DNA of 60,035 nucleotides from the NCBI RefSeq assembly GCF_020439865.1, contig NZ_JAGRPF010000052.1, positions 1 to 60,035 on the forward strand, given 5' to 3'. The position numbers and the translations under genes are program-made. The notes beneath the pieces are model-generated. The model was given only the letters and a program-made list of their open reading frames with translations. It was not told where the DNA came from and made no database searches. Positions 33,279-43,200 of the stretch are shown one piece after another. Each line of letters begins with the position of its first letter. Within the stretch, counting starts at the first letter, position 1. This stretch comes from Prosthecobacter sp. GTDB taxonomy: Bacteria; Verrucomicrobiota; Verrucomicrobiia; Verrucomicrobiales; Verrucomicrobiaceae.

Positions 33279-34142
33279 TCACGCGCAGTAGTCACGGAAC
33301 AGGCCGCCCATCATGCAGCCTAGCTGGTTTCCGGGAGCGAAGTTTCCGCGCGTGTAGAGCACGATCGCGTAGGGTGTTCCGCGATGGTAGAAGAACAGTG
33401 ACTCGTGGTCCCACTCGCCGTAGTTGCCGGTTTTTCCACCGATGTAGGTGATGCTGGAAGGCATGACCCAGCGGCCAAGACCATATTGATCACGGCGCAT
33501 GGCTTCGAGCAGGAGTTCACAGCCATAGTCTAGGCGGTAGTTCACGCAGCGCTCGTAAAACTCGGCGTAGAAGCGAGGCGACTGCCAGTTGTTGATGATG
33601 TCCACATTGGGAAGATGGTACTTCCACTCAAAGTTCCGCTCATCGGCGGGGGTGATGCGTGCGAGCAGGTAAAACCATGAGGCGTTGATGCTCTGGTCGC
33701 AGACATAAACGACGTTTTGAAATTCCTCGCGGGTGAGGTTGCCGCGCCGTTTTTCCAGCAGCACGGCCGCGACGGCGGGTTTTGGCATGGAGCAGCCGAA
33801 GAAGAGCTTGTCGGCCTGGAACTCGGCGAGATAACGGCCTGTGGCGAGATTCTTCACCGCGTAGCCGACGCGCGGATCACGCCGATGCGTGCGATAGACG
33901 TACTCCATGCTGGATGTCCACGGTCGTCCATGCGCGGCATGAGGGCGGAAGCGCAGGCGTGCACCGGAGGCGAGAAAGCGGTTGTGATACTCCCATTGCG
34001 CACGGGTTTTGCGCGCCGCAGGGCTGAGCAATGAGGAAGCCGGGCCGGCGCAGCCGGCGAGGGCCGCGGGAGCAATGCCCAACATGCGTCGCAACCAATG
34101 ACGACGTGATTCAACCGATGTTTTGGGCGCGCTCTCGGACAT
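33279..34142 (-). CDS. Beta-lactamase-fold serine hydrolase, lipoprotein
   Basis: 287 residues. The N-terminus has RRHWLRRMLGIAPAALAGC, a Tat-like/lipobox signal. Three class A beta-lactamase/PBP-type motifs are in order: SMPK (Ser118, Lys121), SIN (Ser151, Asn153) and GGKTG (Lys237-Thr-Gly). The omega-loop Glu of true class A enzymes is not obvious, so a D,D-peptidase-like or other acyl-serine hydrolase is as likely as a beta-lactamase. The chain is Tyr/Trp/Arg-rich. It would be anchored outside the cytoplasmic membrane. Upstream lies the S1 terminator, so it has its own promoter. Confidence 0.8.
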   Translation of the reverse strand: MSESAPKTSVESRRHWLRRMLGIAPAALAGCAGPASSLLSPAARKTRAQWEYHNRFLASGARLRFRPHAAHGRPWTSSMEYVYRTHRRDPRVGYAVKNLATGRYLAEFQADKLFFGCSMPKPAVAAVLLEKRRGNLTREEFQNVVYVCDQSINASWFYLLARITPADERNFEWKYHLPNVDIINNWQSPRFYAEFYERCVNYRLDYGCELLLEAMRRDQYGLGRWVMPSSITYIGGKTGNYGEWDHESLFFYHRGTPYAIVLYTRGNFAPGNQLGCMMGGLFRDYCA

Positions 34143-34219
34143 CGGTGTGCAAAGTGTCCTCCGCCACGCTCTGCGGCCAGAGAGAAAATGTCAGAAGATT
34201 GTGTGACCGCCGACAAAGA

Positions 34220-34245
34220 AGAAGGGACGCCTCGCGGCGTCCCTT
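34220..34245 (-). terminator. Rho-independent terminator of rpsA
   Basis: A perfect 11-bp stem GAAGGGACGCC / GGCGTCCCTTC with a 4-base loop; on the minus strand it is followed by TTCTTTGT. It lies 37 bases past the rpsA stop. Confidence 0.85.
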
Positions 34246-34281
34246 CGTGGTTGATCGTGATGTGAGTCGTGGATCCGCGGA

Positions 34282-35961
34282 TTACTGGCCGCCTGGACGC
34301 CACTCTTCGGTGGCGAACTTGAAGGCCTGCTCCAGTCCGACGAGGTCGGTGCTGGGGCGCAGGGCTTCGAAGGCCTGGCTTTCCTTCTGGATGTCGGCTT
34401 CGCTGTAGTTCATGGCCTTGATGGAGAGGCCGATGCGGCGCTCCACCTTGTCGACCTTGATGACGCGAGCTTCGACTTCGTCGCCCACATTGAGCTTGTC
34501 CTTGACCTTCTCGATGCGGTCTTCGCTGATCTGCGAGATGTGCACGAGGCCGTCGATGTCGTCTTCGAGTTCGATGAAGGCGCCGAAGCTTGCGATCTTC
34601 GCCACGCGGCCCTTCACGACGTCGCCCACCTTGAAGCGGGTGTCGATGATGGACCATGGGTCGGTGTCGAGCTGCTTCATGCCGAGGCTGATGCGCTGGT
34701 TGGCCTTGTCGATACCGAGAACGACGGCGTCCACTTCCTGGCCCTTCTTGAGGAGTTCGGAAGGATGGTTGATCTTGCGGGTCCAGCTGAGGTCGGACAC
34801 GTGGATCATGCCGTCGATGCCTTCTTCCAGCTCCACGAACGCGCCATAGGCGGTGAGGTTGCGGACGGCACGCTTCATGACAGTGCCAATCGGGTAACGA
34901 GCGTCAATGTCGTCCCAAGGATTGGCTTCGAGCTGACGAACGCCGAGGCTGATCTTGCGCTCTTCCTTGTTGATGCCGAGCACGGAGGCTTCGATTTCCT
35001 GACCGACGGTGAGAACATCTGAAGGACGGGCGATGCGCTTCGTCCAGGAGAGTTCGGAGACGTGGACGAGGCCTTCGACGCCTTCTTCCACTTCCACGAA
35101 CGCGCCATAGGCGACGAGCTTGGTGACCTTGCCGCGCACGCGCTGGCCGACAGGGTAACGGGCTTCGATGTTTTCCCAAGGGTTGTTCTGAAGCTGCTTG
35201 AGGCCGAGGGAGACACGCTCCTTCTCGCGATTGACCTCGAGAATCTGAACTTCGATCTTCTGCCCAATTCCGAGCATTTCGGAAGGATGGTTGAGGCGGC
35301 CCCAGGACATGTCCGTGATGTGGAGCAGTCCGTCCATGCCGTTGAGATCGACGAACGCACCGAAGTCGGTGATGTTCTTGACGATACCGATGACCTTGTC
35401 GCCAGGGGTGACGCCATCGAGGAACTTCTGGCGCTGTTCGGCGCGTTCCGCTTCGATGACTTCGCGGCGGGAAAGAACGATGTTTTTGCGTTCGTCGTTG
35501 ATCTTGACGATCTTGAACTCGAACACCTTGCCGACGTATTCGTTGAGATCCTTCGGCGGGATGATGTCGATCTGGCTGCCGGGCAGGAAGGCTTCGACGC
35601 CGACGTTGACCATGAGGCCGCCTTTGACGACGCTCTTGATCTTGCCTTTGACGAGACCCCCGTCCTTGAAGACGTTGTAGATCTTCTCCCAGTTCTGACG
35701 GTGGGCGGCCTTCTCCTTGGAGAGCACGACCATGCCTTCGTCGTTTTCGAGGCGTTCGAGGAGGACTTCCACCTCATCGCCTACCTGGATGTCTTCATCT
35801 TCGAACTCGTTGGCGGGGATGGCCCCTTCGGACTTGTAACCGATGTCCACGAGGATGACCTGCGGTTTGATTTCGAGGATCTTGCCTTTGACAATTGATC
35901 CTTCGGAGAGCTCGCGGAATGAACCTGCGATCAGGTCGGCGAGCGTAGCTGTAGCACTCAT
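34282..35961 (-). CDS. rpsA: 30S ribosomal protein S1
   Basis: 559 residues from the ATG at 35961 (MSATATLADLIAGSFREL), close to the length of the six-repeat E. coli protein. S1 RNA-binding repeats are evident, each with the GD.V.G.V..I..FGAFV.L pattern (for example VIGIVKNITDFGAFVDL, VRGKVTKLVAYGAFVEVEEG, VKGRVAKIASFGAFIEL) and the linker H.S.LSW. S1 brings mRNA to the small subunit, especially mRNAs without a strong Shine-Dalgarno sequence. The leader CAACCCGTAAAAGTAAA before the ATG has none. The ~200 bases upstream hold no gene. Confidence 0.97.
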   Translation of the reverse strand: MSATATLADLIAGSFRELSEGSIVKGKILEIKPQVILVDIGYKSEGAIPANEFEDEDIQVGDEVEVLLERLENDEGMVVLSKEKAAHRQNWEKIYNVFKDGGLVKGKIKSVVKGGLMVNVGVEAFLPGSQIDIIPPKDLNEYVGKVFEFKIVKINDERKNIVLSRREVIEAERAEQRQKFLDGVTPGDKVIGIVKNITDFGAFVDLNGMDGLLHITDMSWGRLNHPSEMLGIGQKIEVQILEVNREKERVSLGLKQLQNNPWENIEARYPVGQRVRGKVTKLVAYGAFVEVEEGVEGLVHVSELSWTKRIARPSDVLTVGQEIEASVLGINKEERKISLGVRQLEANPWDDIDARYPIGTVMKRAVRNLTAYGAFVELEEGIDGMIHVSDLSWTRKINHPSELLKKGQEVDAVVLGIDKANQRISLGMKQLDTDPWSIIDTRFKVGDVVKGRVAKIASFGAFIELEDDIDGLVHISQISEDRIEKVKDKLNVGDEVEARVIKVDKVERRIGLSIKAMNYSEADIQKESQAFEALRPSTDLVGLEQAFKFATEEWRPGGQ

Positions 35962-36164
35962 TTTACTTTTACGGGTTGGGAGCGTTGGGGTGGGAACCGT
36001 TCGCACACTTCCGCTCCGGAGGTGCACGGCGGGCTTTCGTCCCGCAGCACCAAAGGGCACCCGGACAAGAGGGCCGGGATAGTCGGAGAAGTTCGGCGTT
36101 TGGCAAGAGGGAAAGTAGGGGGATTTCTCCCCTCGCAGGCGTCTCAGAAGGGGCGCCCACGCGA

Positions 36165-36470
36165 TCAACCCGGACGGCCCACCAGCCACCAGAACAACGC
36201 CGCTGCGACCAGCAGGCCGAAGACCAGCAGCGCCACCAGCATGAAAGATGTGCGGCAGGCGGGCTGAGACCACGCCAGCAAGCCGGCGAGAACCGCGTTT
36301 GCTGTCAGCACGCCCAGAACGGTCAAGGCTCCGACCATCAGCGGCCCCAACCCGGCGGACTGGGGGCCGTTTTCCTTGAATCTGGCGATCCAGATTGCCG
36401 AAACCACCAGCGTGGCCAGAGGCAGCGCGAAAGAAAGGGCGGTATAGATGCGACCGATCAGCAGGAGCAT
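36165..36470 (-). CDS. Small membrane protein with three predicted helices
   Basis: 101 residues. Hydrophobic segments are IYTALSFALPLATLVVSAIW, LMVGALTVLGVLTANAVLAG and FMLVALLVFGLLVAAALFWW. The short connecting loops are polar (RFKENGPQSAG, SQPACRTS). No family recognised. It is 200 bases upstream of rpsA on the same strand and may share its promoter region or be transcribed separately. Confidence 0.65.
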   Translation of the reverse strand: MLLLIGRIYTALSFALPLATLVVSAIWIARFKENGPQSAGLGPLMVGALTVLGVLTANAVLAGLLAWSQPACRTSFMLVALLVFGLLVAAALFWWLVGRPG

Positions 36471-36610
36471 GGGAATGACGTCGGCGGTAGACCTTGAAGG
36501 GCTGACATTGGAGCTGCTGGGAAGGGGTGGCTATCTGGACATTGCGGCATCGCTGAAGAACGCACGGCACCTTTCTGGCAGGCTGTTAGTGCACGTTTGA
36601 GCGCAGTGGT

Positions 36611-37600
36611 TCAAGGAGACGGAGGCCGCCGAACCTTGATGGATTGCACTGTGGCATCGGAGCCGAAGGCTTGGACGGAGAACGGCCGGTCGATGCCCGA
36701 ATAGTCTCCTTCGTGCTCAAACCGCTGCTTCCCATCCACCGAGATGGTCTGCTTTTCCTTGGTGATGGTCCAGCGGATCACCACGAATTTATCTTTCGGA
36801 ATCTCTCCCTGCATGGGGGTGTAGATTTTACTCGCGGGGCCGCCGTCGATCCGCAGCTCGTCGGGCTTTCTCTCCCAGTTAAAAATCAACTGGTCGGCTG
36901 CATACCCAAGGCGAAGGTCCAGGTCTTCGATTTTTGCCACCAATTCGATCTCGACCGGTGGTTTGAAGCTCGCTTCTGTGGTGAGGATGTCGCGTCGTTT
37001 GATCACAATGGGAGAACCACGGGGTTTCGGGGTGACTTTCTGGGTGTGGTCCTCCCAGTCACCCTCAAGGGCTCCGGTGTTTTCGGAATAGGCCCTGGCA
37101 AGCTGTCGTGCTTCGAGCGCCGCGTCGGATTTGCCAGCATGGGCCATCTTGATGGCCAGCGCGTCGAGCTGTCTCACGAGCTCTCTTTGCAATGGCTCGA
37201 GCTTTCGCTGCATGCCCGTGCGGAGCGTCTGCATCGCCTCCAGATACTTTCTGCGCAGCGGTGGCAGCTCCCGCAAACCCGTCGGGAGTATCGGCAGGTC
37301 TTGGTGGCCGCTTGCCGCGACGGCTTCTTTCTCCGCTTTGATGGCCGACGCTTCGCCCAGTTTTCCCTTGATTGTGGTTTCCTGCTGCAGCCGGTCCAGC
37401 GCCTTGATATAGTTCTGGTTCAGTTCGTCCTGGGTTTTGGACAGCGGTGTTTCTACATCCTTCGAAACCCGGGCTTTGTAGGCGAACAGGAGTGTCTTCA
37501 ACTCAGGGTCCGAAGGCGTGGTCTGCGCGGACAGGCTGCCGAAGGTCAGGGCAAGAACTGCCGCAATGGTCGAAGTCTTCTGAACAAGAGTGGAACTCAT
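36611..37600 (-). CDS. Secreted coiled-coil protein with C-terminal beta-sandwich (paralogue of 56991-57932)
   Basis: 329 residues. Signal peptide (MSSTLVQKTSTIAAVLALTF ... LSAQ). Residues ~30-170 are helical and charged with heptad-like spacing (LDRLQQETTIKGKLGEASAI; QRELVRQLDALAIKMAHAG), a pattern frequent in PVC secreted proteins of unknown role. Residues ~195-325 form a beta-rich domain resembling a LamG/DUF1080 sandwich (VVIRWTITKEKQTISVDGKQ, GIDRPFSVQAFG). A candidate operator lies 32 bases upstream. Shares architecture with a second gene in this window. Confidence 0.72.
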   Translation of the reverse strand: MSSTLVQKTSTIAAVLALTFGSLSAQTTPSDPELKTLLFAYKARVSKDVETPLSKTQDELNQNYIKALDRLQQETTIKGKLGEASAIKAEKEAVAASGHQDLPILPTGLRELPPLRRKYLEAMQTLRTGMQRKLEPLQRELVRQLDALAIKMAHAGKSDAALEARQLARAYSENTGALEGDWEDHTQKVTPKPRGSPIVIKRRDILTTEASFKPPVEIELVAKIEDLDLRLGYAADQLIFNWERKPDELRIDGGPASKIYTPMQGEIPKDKFVVIRWTITKEKQTISVDGKQRFEHEGDYSGIDRPFSVQAFGSDATVQSIKVRRPPSP

Positions 37601-37631
37601 GGCTGCGTGGGTGTCCTATGGAGTGAGGTTA

Positions 37632-37652
37632 TGGTCACGGCGGATGTGACCA
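37632..37652. promoter_or_regulatory. Inverted repeat TGGTCAC-N7-GTGACCA
   Basis: A perfect 7-bp inverted repeat with a 7-base spacer lies 32 bases before the ATG of the secreted coiled-coil gene. Size and position fit a dimeric regulator's operator. No other copy was noticed. Confidence 0.4.
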
Positions 37653-37778
37653 GCGCGGAATGAGATTCAGCGGTCGAAGCGTGCCCGTGAGGTTGCTTCC
37701 GACGAAGGCGTGGGTGAATTGATCAGCAGGTTAAGTTGAATGACGGCTTCGAGTCAAGTCAGCCCAGCCCGCAGGGTT

Positions 37779-39365
37779 TTACGTGGAGCGGGAGCTGTCG
37801 AGACGGACTTCAAAGACCGTTTCGTCCTCCTTGGAACTCACCAGCCGCAGTTCTGCACCGTTCGCCCGGGCGAGTTCGGTGGCGATGTTGAGGCCCAGGC
37901 CGAAACCGTCGGTTTTGCGATTGTGGGCTTTGTCACCACGGAAAAAGCGTTCAAAGAGTCGCTGCTGGTTCTCCATCGGGATCGCCGGACCCGTGTTGGA
38001 GATGGTGCAGACGACTTGAGCGCCCTGTCGCGCCAAATGCAGGGAGACACGGCCCTGCGGACGGTTGTATTTGATGGCGTTGCTGAGGAGGTTTTGCAGC
38101 ACCTGGCGAAGCAGAGCGCGATCGGCATGCACCTGGACGTCGGGCTCGATTTGATGAAGCAGCGTGAGTCCGGCCTGTTCGCAGAGGATTTCACCGTCTT
38201 CGATGAGCCGGGAGAGGTCGGCGCTGAGGTCGTAGGTTTCGGGCCGGGTGGGCAGGCGTCCTGCATCGGCCTGCGAGAGCAGCAGGAGGCTTTGGGTAAT
38301 CTGCTTGAGCCGCGAGGCTTCATCGAACAGCGAGACAAAGCGCTCGTGTTCGGCGCTGCCGGGTTTGGCATGGCGGACTGCGTCATCGAGCTCGGCAAGC
38401 ATGATGGCGAGCGGAGTTTTCAACTCGTGGGAGGCGTCGGCGGTAAAGCGGATGGCCTGTTGAAAGCTGCCCTGCAGGCGTTCCATCATGCCGTTGAGCA
38501 CATCAATGAGCTGGGCGAACTCGCGGTCGTCATCGCGCTGCAAGGGGATGCGCTCGGCGAGATCGCTTGCTGTGAGGTGCTGGGCGGTGTTCACGACGCG
38601 TTCGAGCGGACGCATGGCACGTTTCGAGGTCCACAGGGCGCCGAATCCCGCAAGCACGAGACCGAGGGCGCCAGCTCCGACATACCACCACGCCATGCGA
38701 TTGATCTCGGCGTAAAAGTCGGTGAGAGAAAGGCCGATGAAGATGGTGTAGGAGGGACTGCTGAAGGCGCCGAAACGCCAGTCAATCCCGCCTGAACGTG
38801 CGGTGAAGGTGGTCGGCTCACGCACCATTGGCATTTGTGGCCGGAAGGGCAGGTCATGCTGACCCGCGGCTTCCGATCCAGCAAAGTCTGGAGGTGTGCC
38901 GAGCAGGTCGTCGAATTCCGGGTTTCTTCGCGGCGGGGGAGGACGGTGGGCACCGGGAGGCCCCCCGTTGGGCATGGGCGGCATTCGTGCGATCTCCGCC
39001 TGCGTGGGAAAGCAGCTGCGGAAGTACACGTCGAGATCCTTGGGTGCGTTTGGAGTGGAGAAGATCGTCTTTCCCTGGCCATGCTCCTGCACCACCAGCA
39101 CTGCATTGGTGGATTCATGATCCGGTGACGTTCCAAAGACGAGATCGGCGATCATTTTGAACTGATCGTCGGTCGTGTAGGGATCGATGCGGTTCCAGAC
39201 CCGCTGCGCGGGTGCGATGATGCGGTCATCCAGACTGCGCTCCAATGTCCGGGTGGCATACCACCAGGCGGCGGCGCCAAAGACAGTTACCAGCGTACCT
39301 GCAACGATCATCGTCTGCAGGGCCAGTCGGATGCGGAAGCTGCGAGTGTTGGCCGGGGCGCTCAT
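37779..39365 (-). CDS. Sensor histidine kinase (CusS/EnvZ-like), no adjacent response regulator
   Basis: 528 residues. N-terminal membrane helix (TMIVAGTLVTVFGAAAWWYA), a Pro-rich periplasmic sensor region (~50-215), a second helix (WWYVGAGALGLVLAGFGALW), HAMP (SKRAMRPLERVVNTAQHL), HisKA with the phosphoacceptor His in TADASHELKTP, and HATPase. The N box is LLSNAIKYNRPQG, the G1 box ISNTGPAIP (Asn where Asp is usual, as in heavy-metal sensors) and the G2 box DGFGLGLNIA. It phosphorylates a response regulator that is not encoded next to it on either side. It is divergent from the ECF-like sigma gene. Confidence 0.93.
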   Translation of the reverse strand: MSAPANTRSFRIRLALQTMIVAGTLVTVFGAAAWWYATRTLERSLDDRIIAPAQRVWNRIDPYTTDDQFKMIADLVFGTSPDHESTNAVLVVQEHGQGKTIFSTPNAPKDLDVYFRSCFPTQAEIARMPPMPNGGPPGAHRPPPPRRNPEFDDLLGTPPDFAGSEAAGQHDLPFRPQMPMVREPTTFTARSGGIDWRFGAFSSPSYTIFIGLSLTDFYAEINRMAWWYVGAGALGLVLAGFGALWTSKRAMRPLERVVNTAQHLTASDLAERIPLQRDDDREFAQLIDVLNGMMERLQGSFQQAIRFTADASHELKTPLAIMLAELDDAVRHAKPGSAEHERFVSLFDEASRLKQITQSLLLLSQADAGRLPTRPETYDLSADLSRLIEDGEILCEQAGLTLLHQIEPDVQVHADRALLRQVLQNLLSNAIKYNRPQGRVSLHLARQGAQVVCTISNTGPAIPMENQQRLFERFFRGDKAHNRKTDGFGLGLNIATELARANGAELRLVSSKEDETVFEVRLDSSRST

Positions 39366-39500
39366 GCGAGGAGGGTAACACGATGAGTTTCATCCGGGGC
39401 GGGGCTCTGTGCACGAAGATAAACGCCTATTAATGCGAGGTGGCGGGCAGGTGTCATGCGCGGCGGTTCCAATGTCTTCATCAACAACCCACCCACAGCC

Positions 39501-40148
39501 ATGCACCTTGGAGAAGACCACGCCGCGAGCCATACCACCGACTCATCCGCCAACGCCGCCACTTCGGCGCTCTACCGCCGTCACTGGCATTCACTCTGCG
39601 CCTTCGCCCGTTCCAGAGGCTGCGAAACCCACGATGCCGAGGATGCGGTTCAGGAGTTGTTTGCCAAACTGGTGCTGCATGATCAGCACGAGCGCGCAGC
39701 GGCCATCGTTGACCACGGCGAGCAGGCGGCGTTTTTGTTTGCGCGGCTGCGCACGCATCTGATCAAACGCTGGCAGCACCGCACGCGCCAGCGTCGCGGC
39801 GGAGGCGCTGCCTGTTTCTCGCTGAGTGATGAGACTGGCGCCGACATCGACATCGCTGACTTTCGTTCCTCTCCGGACTGCGAACTGGATCGCGACTGGG
39901 CCAGGGACGTGATCGACCGGGCCTTGAACCGCATTCGTGTGGAACTCCATCATGAGGGACGTGGAGACGTCTGGTGCTGCCTGGAAAAAAACATGATCGA
40001 AGGTTGCCGTGCCAGCCGCCCGCTGAGCGGCGCATTGCGCACGGCGTTGCATCGTGCACGTCGGCGGCTCAGGACCATCCTGTGCGAACAGGTGCAAAAG
40101 GCGAGCAGCGAAAACGCCTGCCATATGCTGCATGCGGCGCTGGCATAA
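39501..40148 (+). CDS. ECF-like sigma-70 family factor with weak region 4
   Basis: About 215 residues from the ATG at 39501 (MHLGEDHAASHTTD); an upstream in-frame ATG at 39456 is possible. Region 2 is recognisable: LYRRHWHSLCAFARSRGCET followed by DAEDAVQELFAKLVLHD. The C-terminal part (LSGALRTALHRARRRLRTIL) keeps only the end of a sigma region 4 helix-turn-helix. The middle is rich in Arg/Gly/Asp. No anti-sigma gene is adjacent. It directly precedes the large multi-domain surface protein, whose promoter it might control; that is inference. Confidence 0.75.
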   Translation: MHLGEDHAASHTTDSSANAATSALYRRHWHSLCAFARSRGCETHDAEDAVQELFAKLVLHDQHERAAAIVDHGEQAAFLFARLRTHLIKRWQHRTRQRRGGGAACFSLSDETGADIDIADFRSSPDCELDRDWARDVIDRALNRIRVELHHEGRGDVWCCLEKNMIEGCRASRPLSGALRTALHRARRRLRTILCEQVQKASSENACHMLHAALA

Positions 40149-40295
40149 AGGGGCGGCCCGGAAGGCCGTGGCTGCTGAACAGAAATAGCGATGTTGTGTC
40201 TTAGAATCCGCCTCTCCCCGCTACTTCTTTGATTGACGGTTGTTTGGGGTGCACCCACTCTCGCCGCCCTTCTCTTTTTTGATTCAACCAGCTGT

Positions 40296-43200
40296 ATGCT
40301 TCCATGTTTTTTCGCCCGTGAGGGTGTTCGCACGTTTCTTTTCAGCCTTTTTGCCCTGGCCTTCACGAGCACAGCACTGGCGGCACCGAATGCGCCGACT
40401 TATCTGGCGGCCTATGCTTCTACCAGCACCAGTGTGGTGCTCTTGTGGAACGACAACTCCACGGACGAGACGGGTTTTGAAGTTCAATACAACACTGGAG
40501 GAGGTTGGATATCGTTTGGTACAGTGGCGGCCAATCAGACAGCTGTCGGGCTCAACACTCCCTCTGGTTTTTCGGCGCAATATCAAGTGCGGGCGGTCAA
40601 TGGTAGCGGCAATTCGGCCTTCACACCAGTCGTAACGTGCACACAGGCCGCTTTCAATGCACCTGGCAGTTTGAACGGGCTGGTAAACAAGGAATCCGTC
40701 ACGATCACGTGGGCGGACAATGCCACGACCGAAACAGGTTTTGAAATTGAGACGAGAAAACTGCCGAGCGGTTCATTCACCTTGCTTGGGTCCGTGGGGA
40801 CGCCGACAGCGGTCGTCGACCTCACGGGTTATCTGGATCCCAATACAAGTTATGAGATTCGAGTCCGTGCTCGAACAGGAGCCTCAGCTCCCTACACGTA
40901 TACTGGCTACTCAAACACCGCCAGTATCACGACGCAGTTCAATGCTCCCACGGGTCTGACGGCCACGACTGCCTCGGAGGGCACAGTGAACCTGAGCTGG
41001 GTGGACAACTCTGCCATCGAGGGCGGCTATGGGGTGTACTATCGGCTGAGCGGCAGCGGCAGCTATACCCTGCTCACCTATACGGCTGCGAATGCCACGA
41101 CCTACTCGGTCACGGGACTGACCGCCGGCACCGCGTATGATTTTCAAGTCGCGGCCGCTTATCAGTCCACCGCCATCATCGAATCGGCGCGCAGCAACAC
41201 CGCCACTGCGACGACGAAGGACGGCTTCACGAGCCGGACCTACCAGCCCATCACTTACAACCAGGCGTTCTCGTATCAGGCAGTGGTGAGCACGGGGTCT
41301 TCCCGTAGTTCCTGGAACATCACGGGACTGCCGACGGGGGTCACCTTCAACAGCAGCACGGGCCTCGTCTCCGGCACGCCCACGGTCACCGGCGTGTTCG
41401 TCTGCCCGATGACGGCCACGTTTGCCAACGGCTGGACGACGAACAGTTCGCTGACCCTGCGCATCATCCGCGCACCGGGAGCGCCTGTTGCGGGCACGAC
41501 CATCACCACGCAAACACTTGCTTCCGGTGGGAGCACGTCGGTTTCACTCACGGGCAAGTTTTCGGATCCTGACGCCGAGTCGGCGGTACGTGTTGTCACC
41601 AATCTCGGCACAATGGACTTCATCCTCTACAACACGGCCACGCCGCAGACCGTGACGAACTTCCTGAGCTACGTCAACGCCGCCGTGAACAACTACAACG
41701 GCGCGGTGTTCCACCGCTCCGAGCCGGGATTTGTCGTGCAGGGGGGCGGCTTCAAGGTGTTGTCCTCGCCGAACAACTTCTCCTCGATCCCAACGGCCGC
41801 TTCACCCATCAATGAGCCGGGGATTTCCAACCTGCGCGGCACGGTGGCGATGGCGAAAGTCGGCACGAATCCCAACAGCGCCACGGACCAGTTCTTTGTC
41901 AATCTGGCCGACAACAGCGCGAATCTGGACAACCAGAACGGCGGCTTCACTGCGTTCGCCCGTGTGGCCGGGAACGGCATGACGGTGGCGGATGCCATGG
42001 CAGGCCTGCCGACAGTTGACTCCACCGTGAACGTGGATGGGACGCCCACCTCCTCATTGACCCATTGGCCTCTCACCTCCGCCAGCGCGACGATGGACAC
42101 AAGTAAGGTGGTCTCGATCACCTCGGCGGCACCGGTGGCCGTGTTGAGCTATGCGGTGACGGGCAACACCAACTCCGGCGTCGCCACAGCGACGATCAAC
42201 GGGACGAACGTGCAAATCGATGCGGTTTCAGGCGGACAGACCGATGTGACGGTCACGGCCACGGATCTCGATGGCAACACAGTGGCGCAAACCTTCACCG
42301 TGACGGTGAATCAGGTGCCGGCTTTCACCAACGGCCCCCCGCCGGGCGCCGCCGTGGTCGGCGTGCCTTACAGCTTCACCTACACCACGTCCGGTTATCC
42401 AGCGCCAACGTTCTCTCACACCGGCACACTGCCGCCGGGGTTAAGTTTGAGCACTGCTGGGGTTCTTAGCGGCACGCCCACGATGGCGGGCACGTACGCC
42501 AACATAGTCATCACAGCCGACAATGGCATTGGTACCGCGCCCACGCAGACCATCAGCATCACAGTCAATGAGGTGCCGGCATTCACCAACGGTCCGCCGC
42601 CGAGTTCGGGCACGGTGGGCTCAGCCTACACCTTCAGCTACACGGCATCGGGCTCTCCCTCGCCGACGTTTACTGTCACCTCCGGGGCACTGCCCGCGGG
42701 TTTGAGCCTGGGCACGGATGGCGTCATCTCCGGCACACCCACGACAGCGGGCGTGTCTTCGAACATCGTCGTCACCGCGAGCAACGGCGTTGGCACAGCG
42801 CCCACGCAGACCTTCAGCATCACCATTGGGAAGGGTGTGGCCACCGTGACGCTCGGCGGATTTTCACAAACCTACGATGGCAATCCGAAGCCTGTCACGG
42901 CATCCACCACGCCGGCGAATCTCGCTCTCGACATCACCTACGGAGGCTCTTCCACAGTGCCGTCGAGCCACGGCAGCTATGCGGTGGTAGCCACTGTCAA
43001 CGATGACAACTACAGCGGTTCCGCCACGGGTACGCTGGTCATCGCCGGGCAGACAATCGCGAGCTGGCGCACCCAGCACTTCGACGCCGGCCAGGTCAGC
43101 GCCGGTCTGGCGAGTGACAGCGCCGACCCTGATGGCGATGGCTTGAAGAACCTCGCCGAATATGCCCTCGGCACCGATCCGTGGGTGCGCAATGCCGCTC

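Noticed and set aside
33279..34142. Antibiotic-resistance beta-lactamase
   Set aside because: The acyl-serine motifs are present but no clear omega-loop Glu is seen and there is no mobile context; the call is kept at the fold level.
42315..42834. CRISPR or non-coding repeat array
   Set aside because: The repeats are two 258-base in-frame protein modules, not short spaced repeats, and no cas genes exist in the window.
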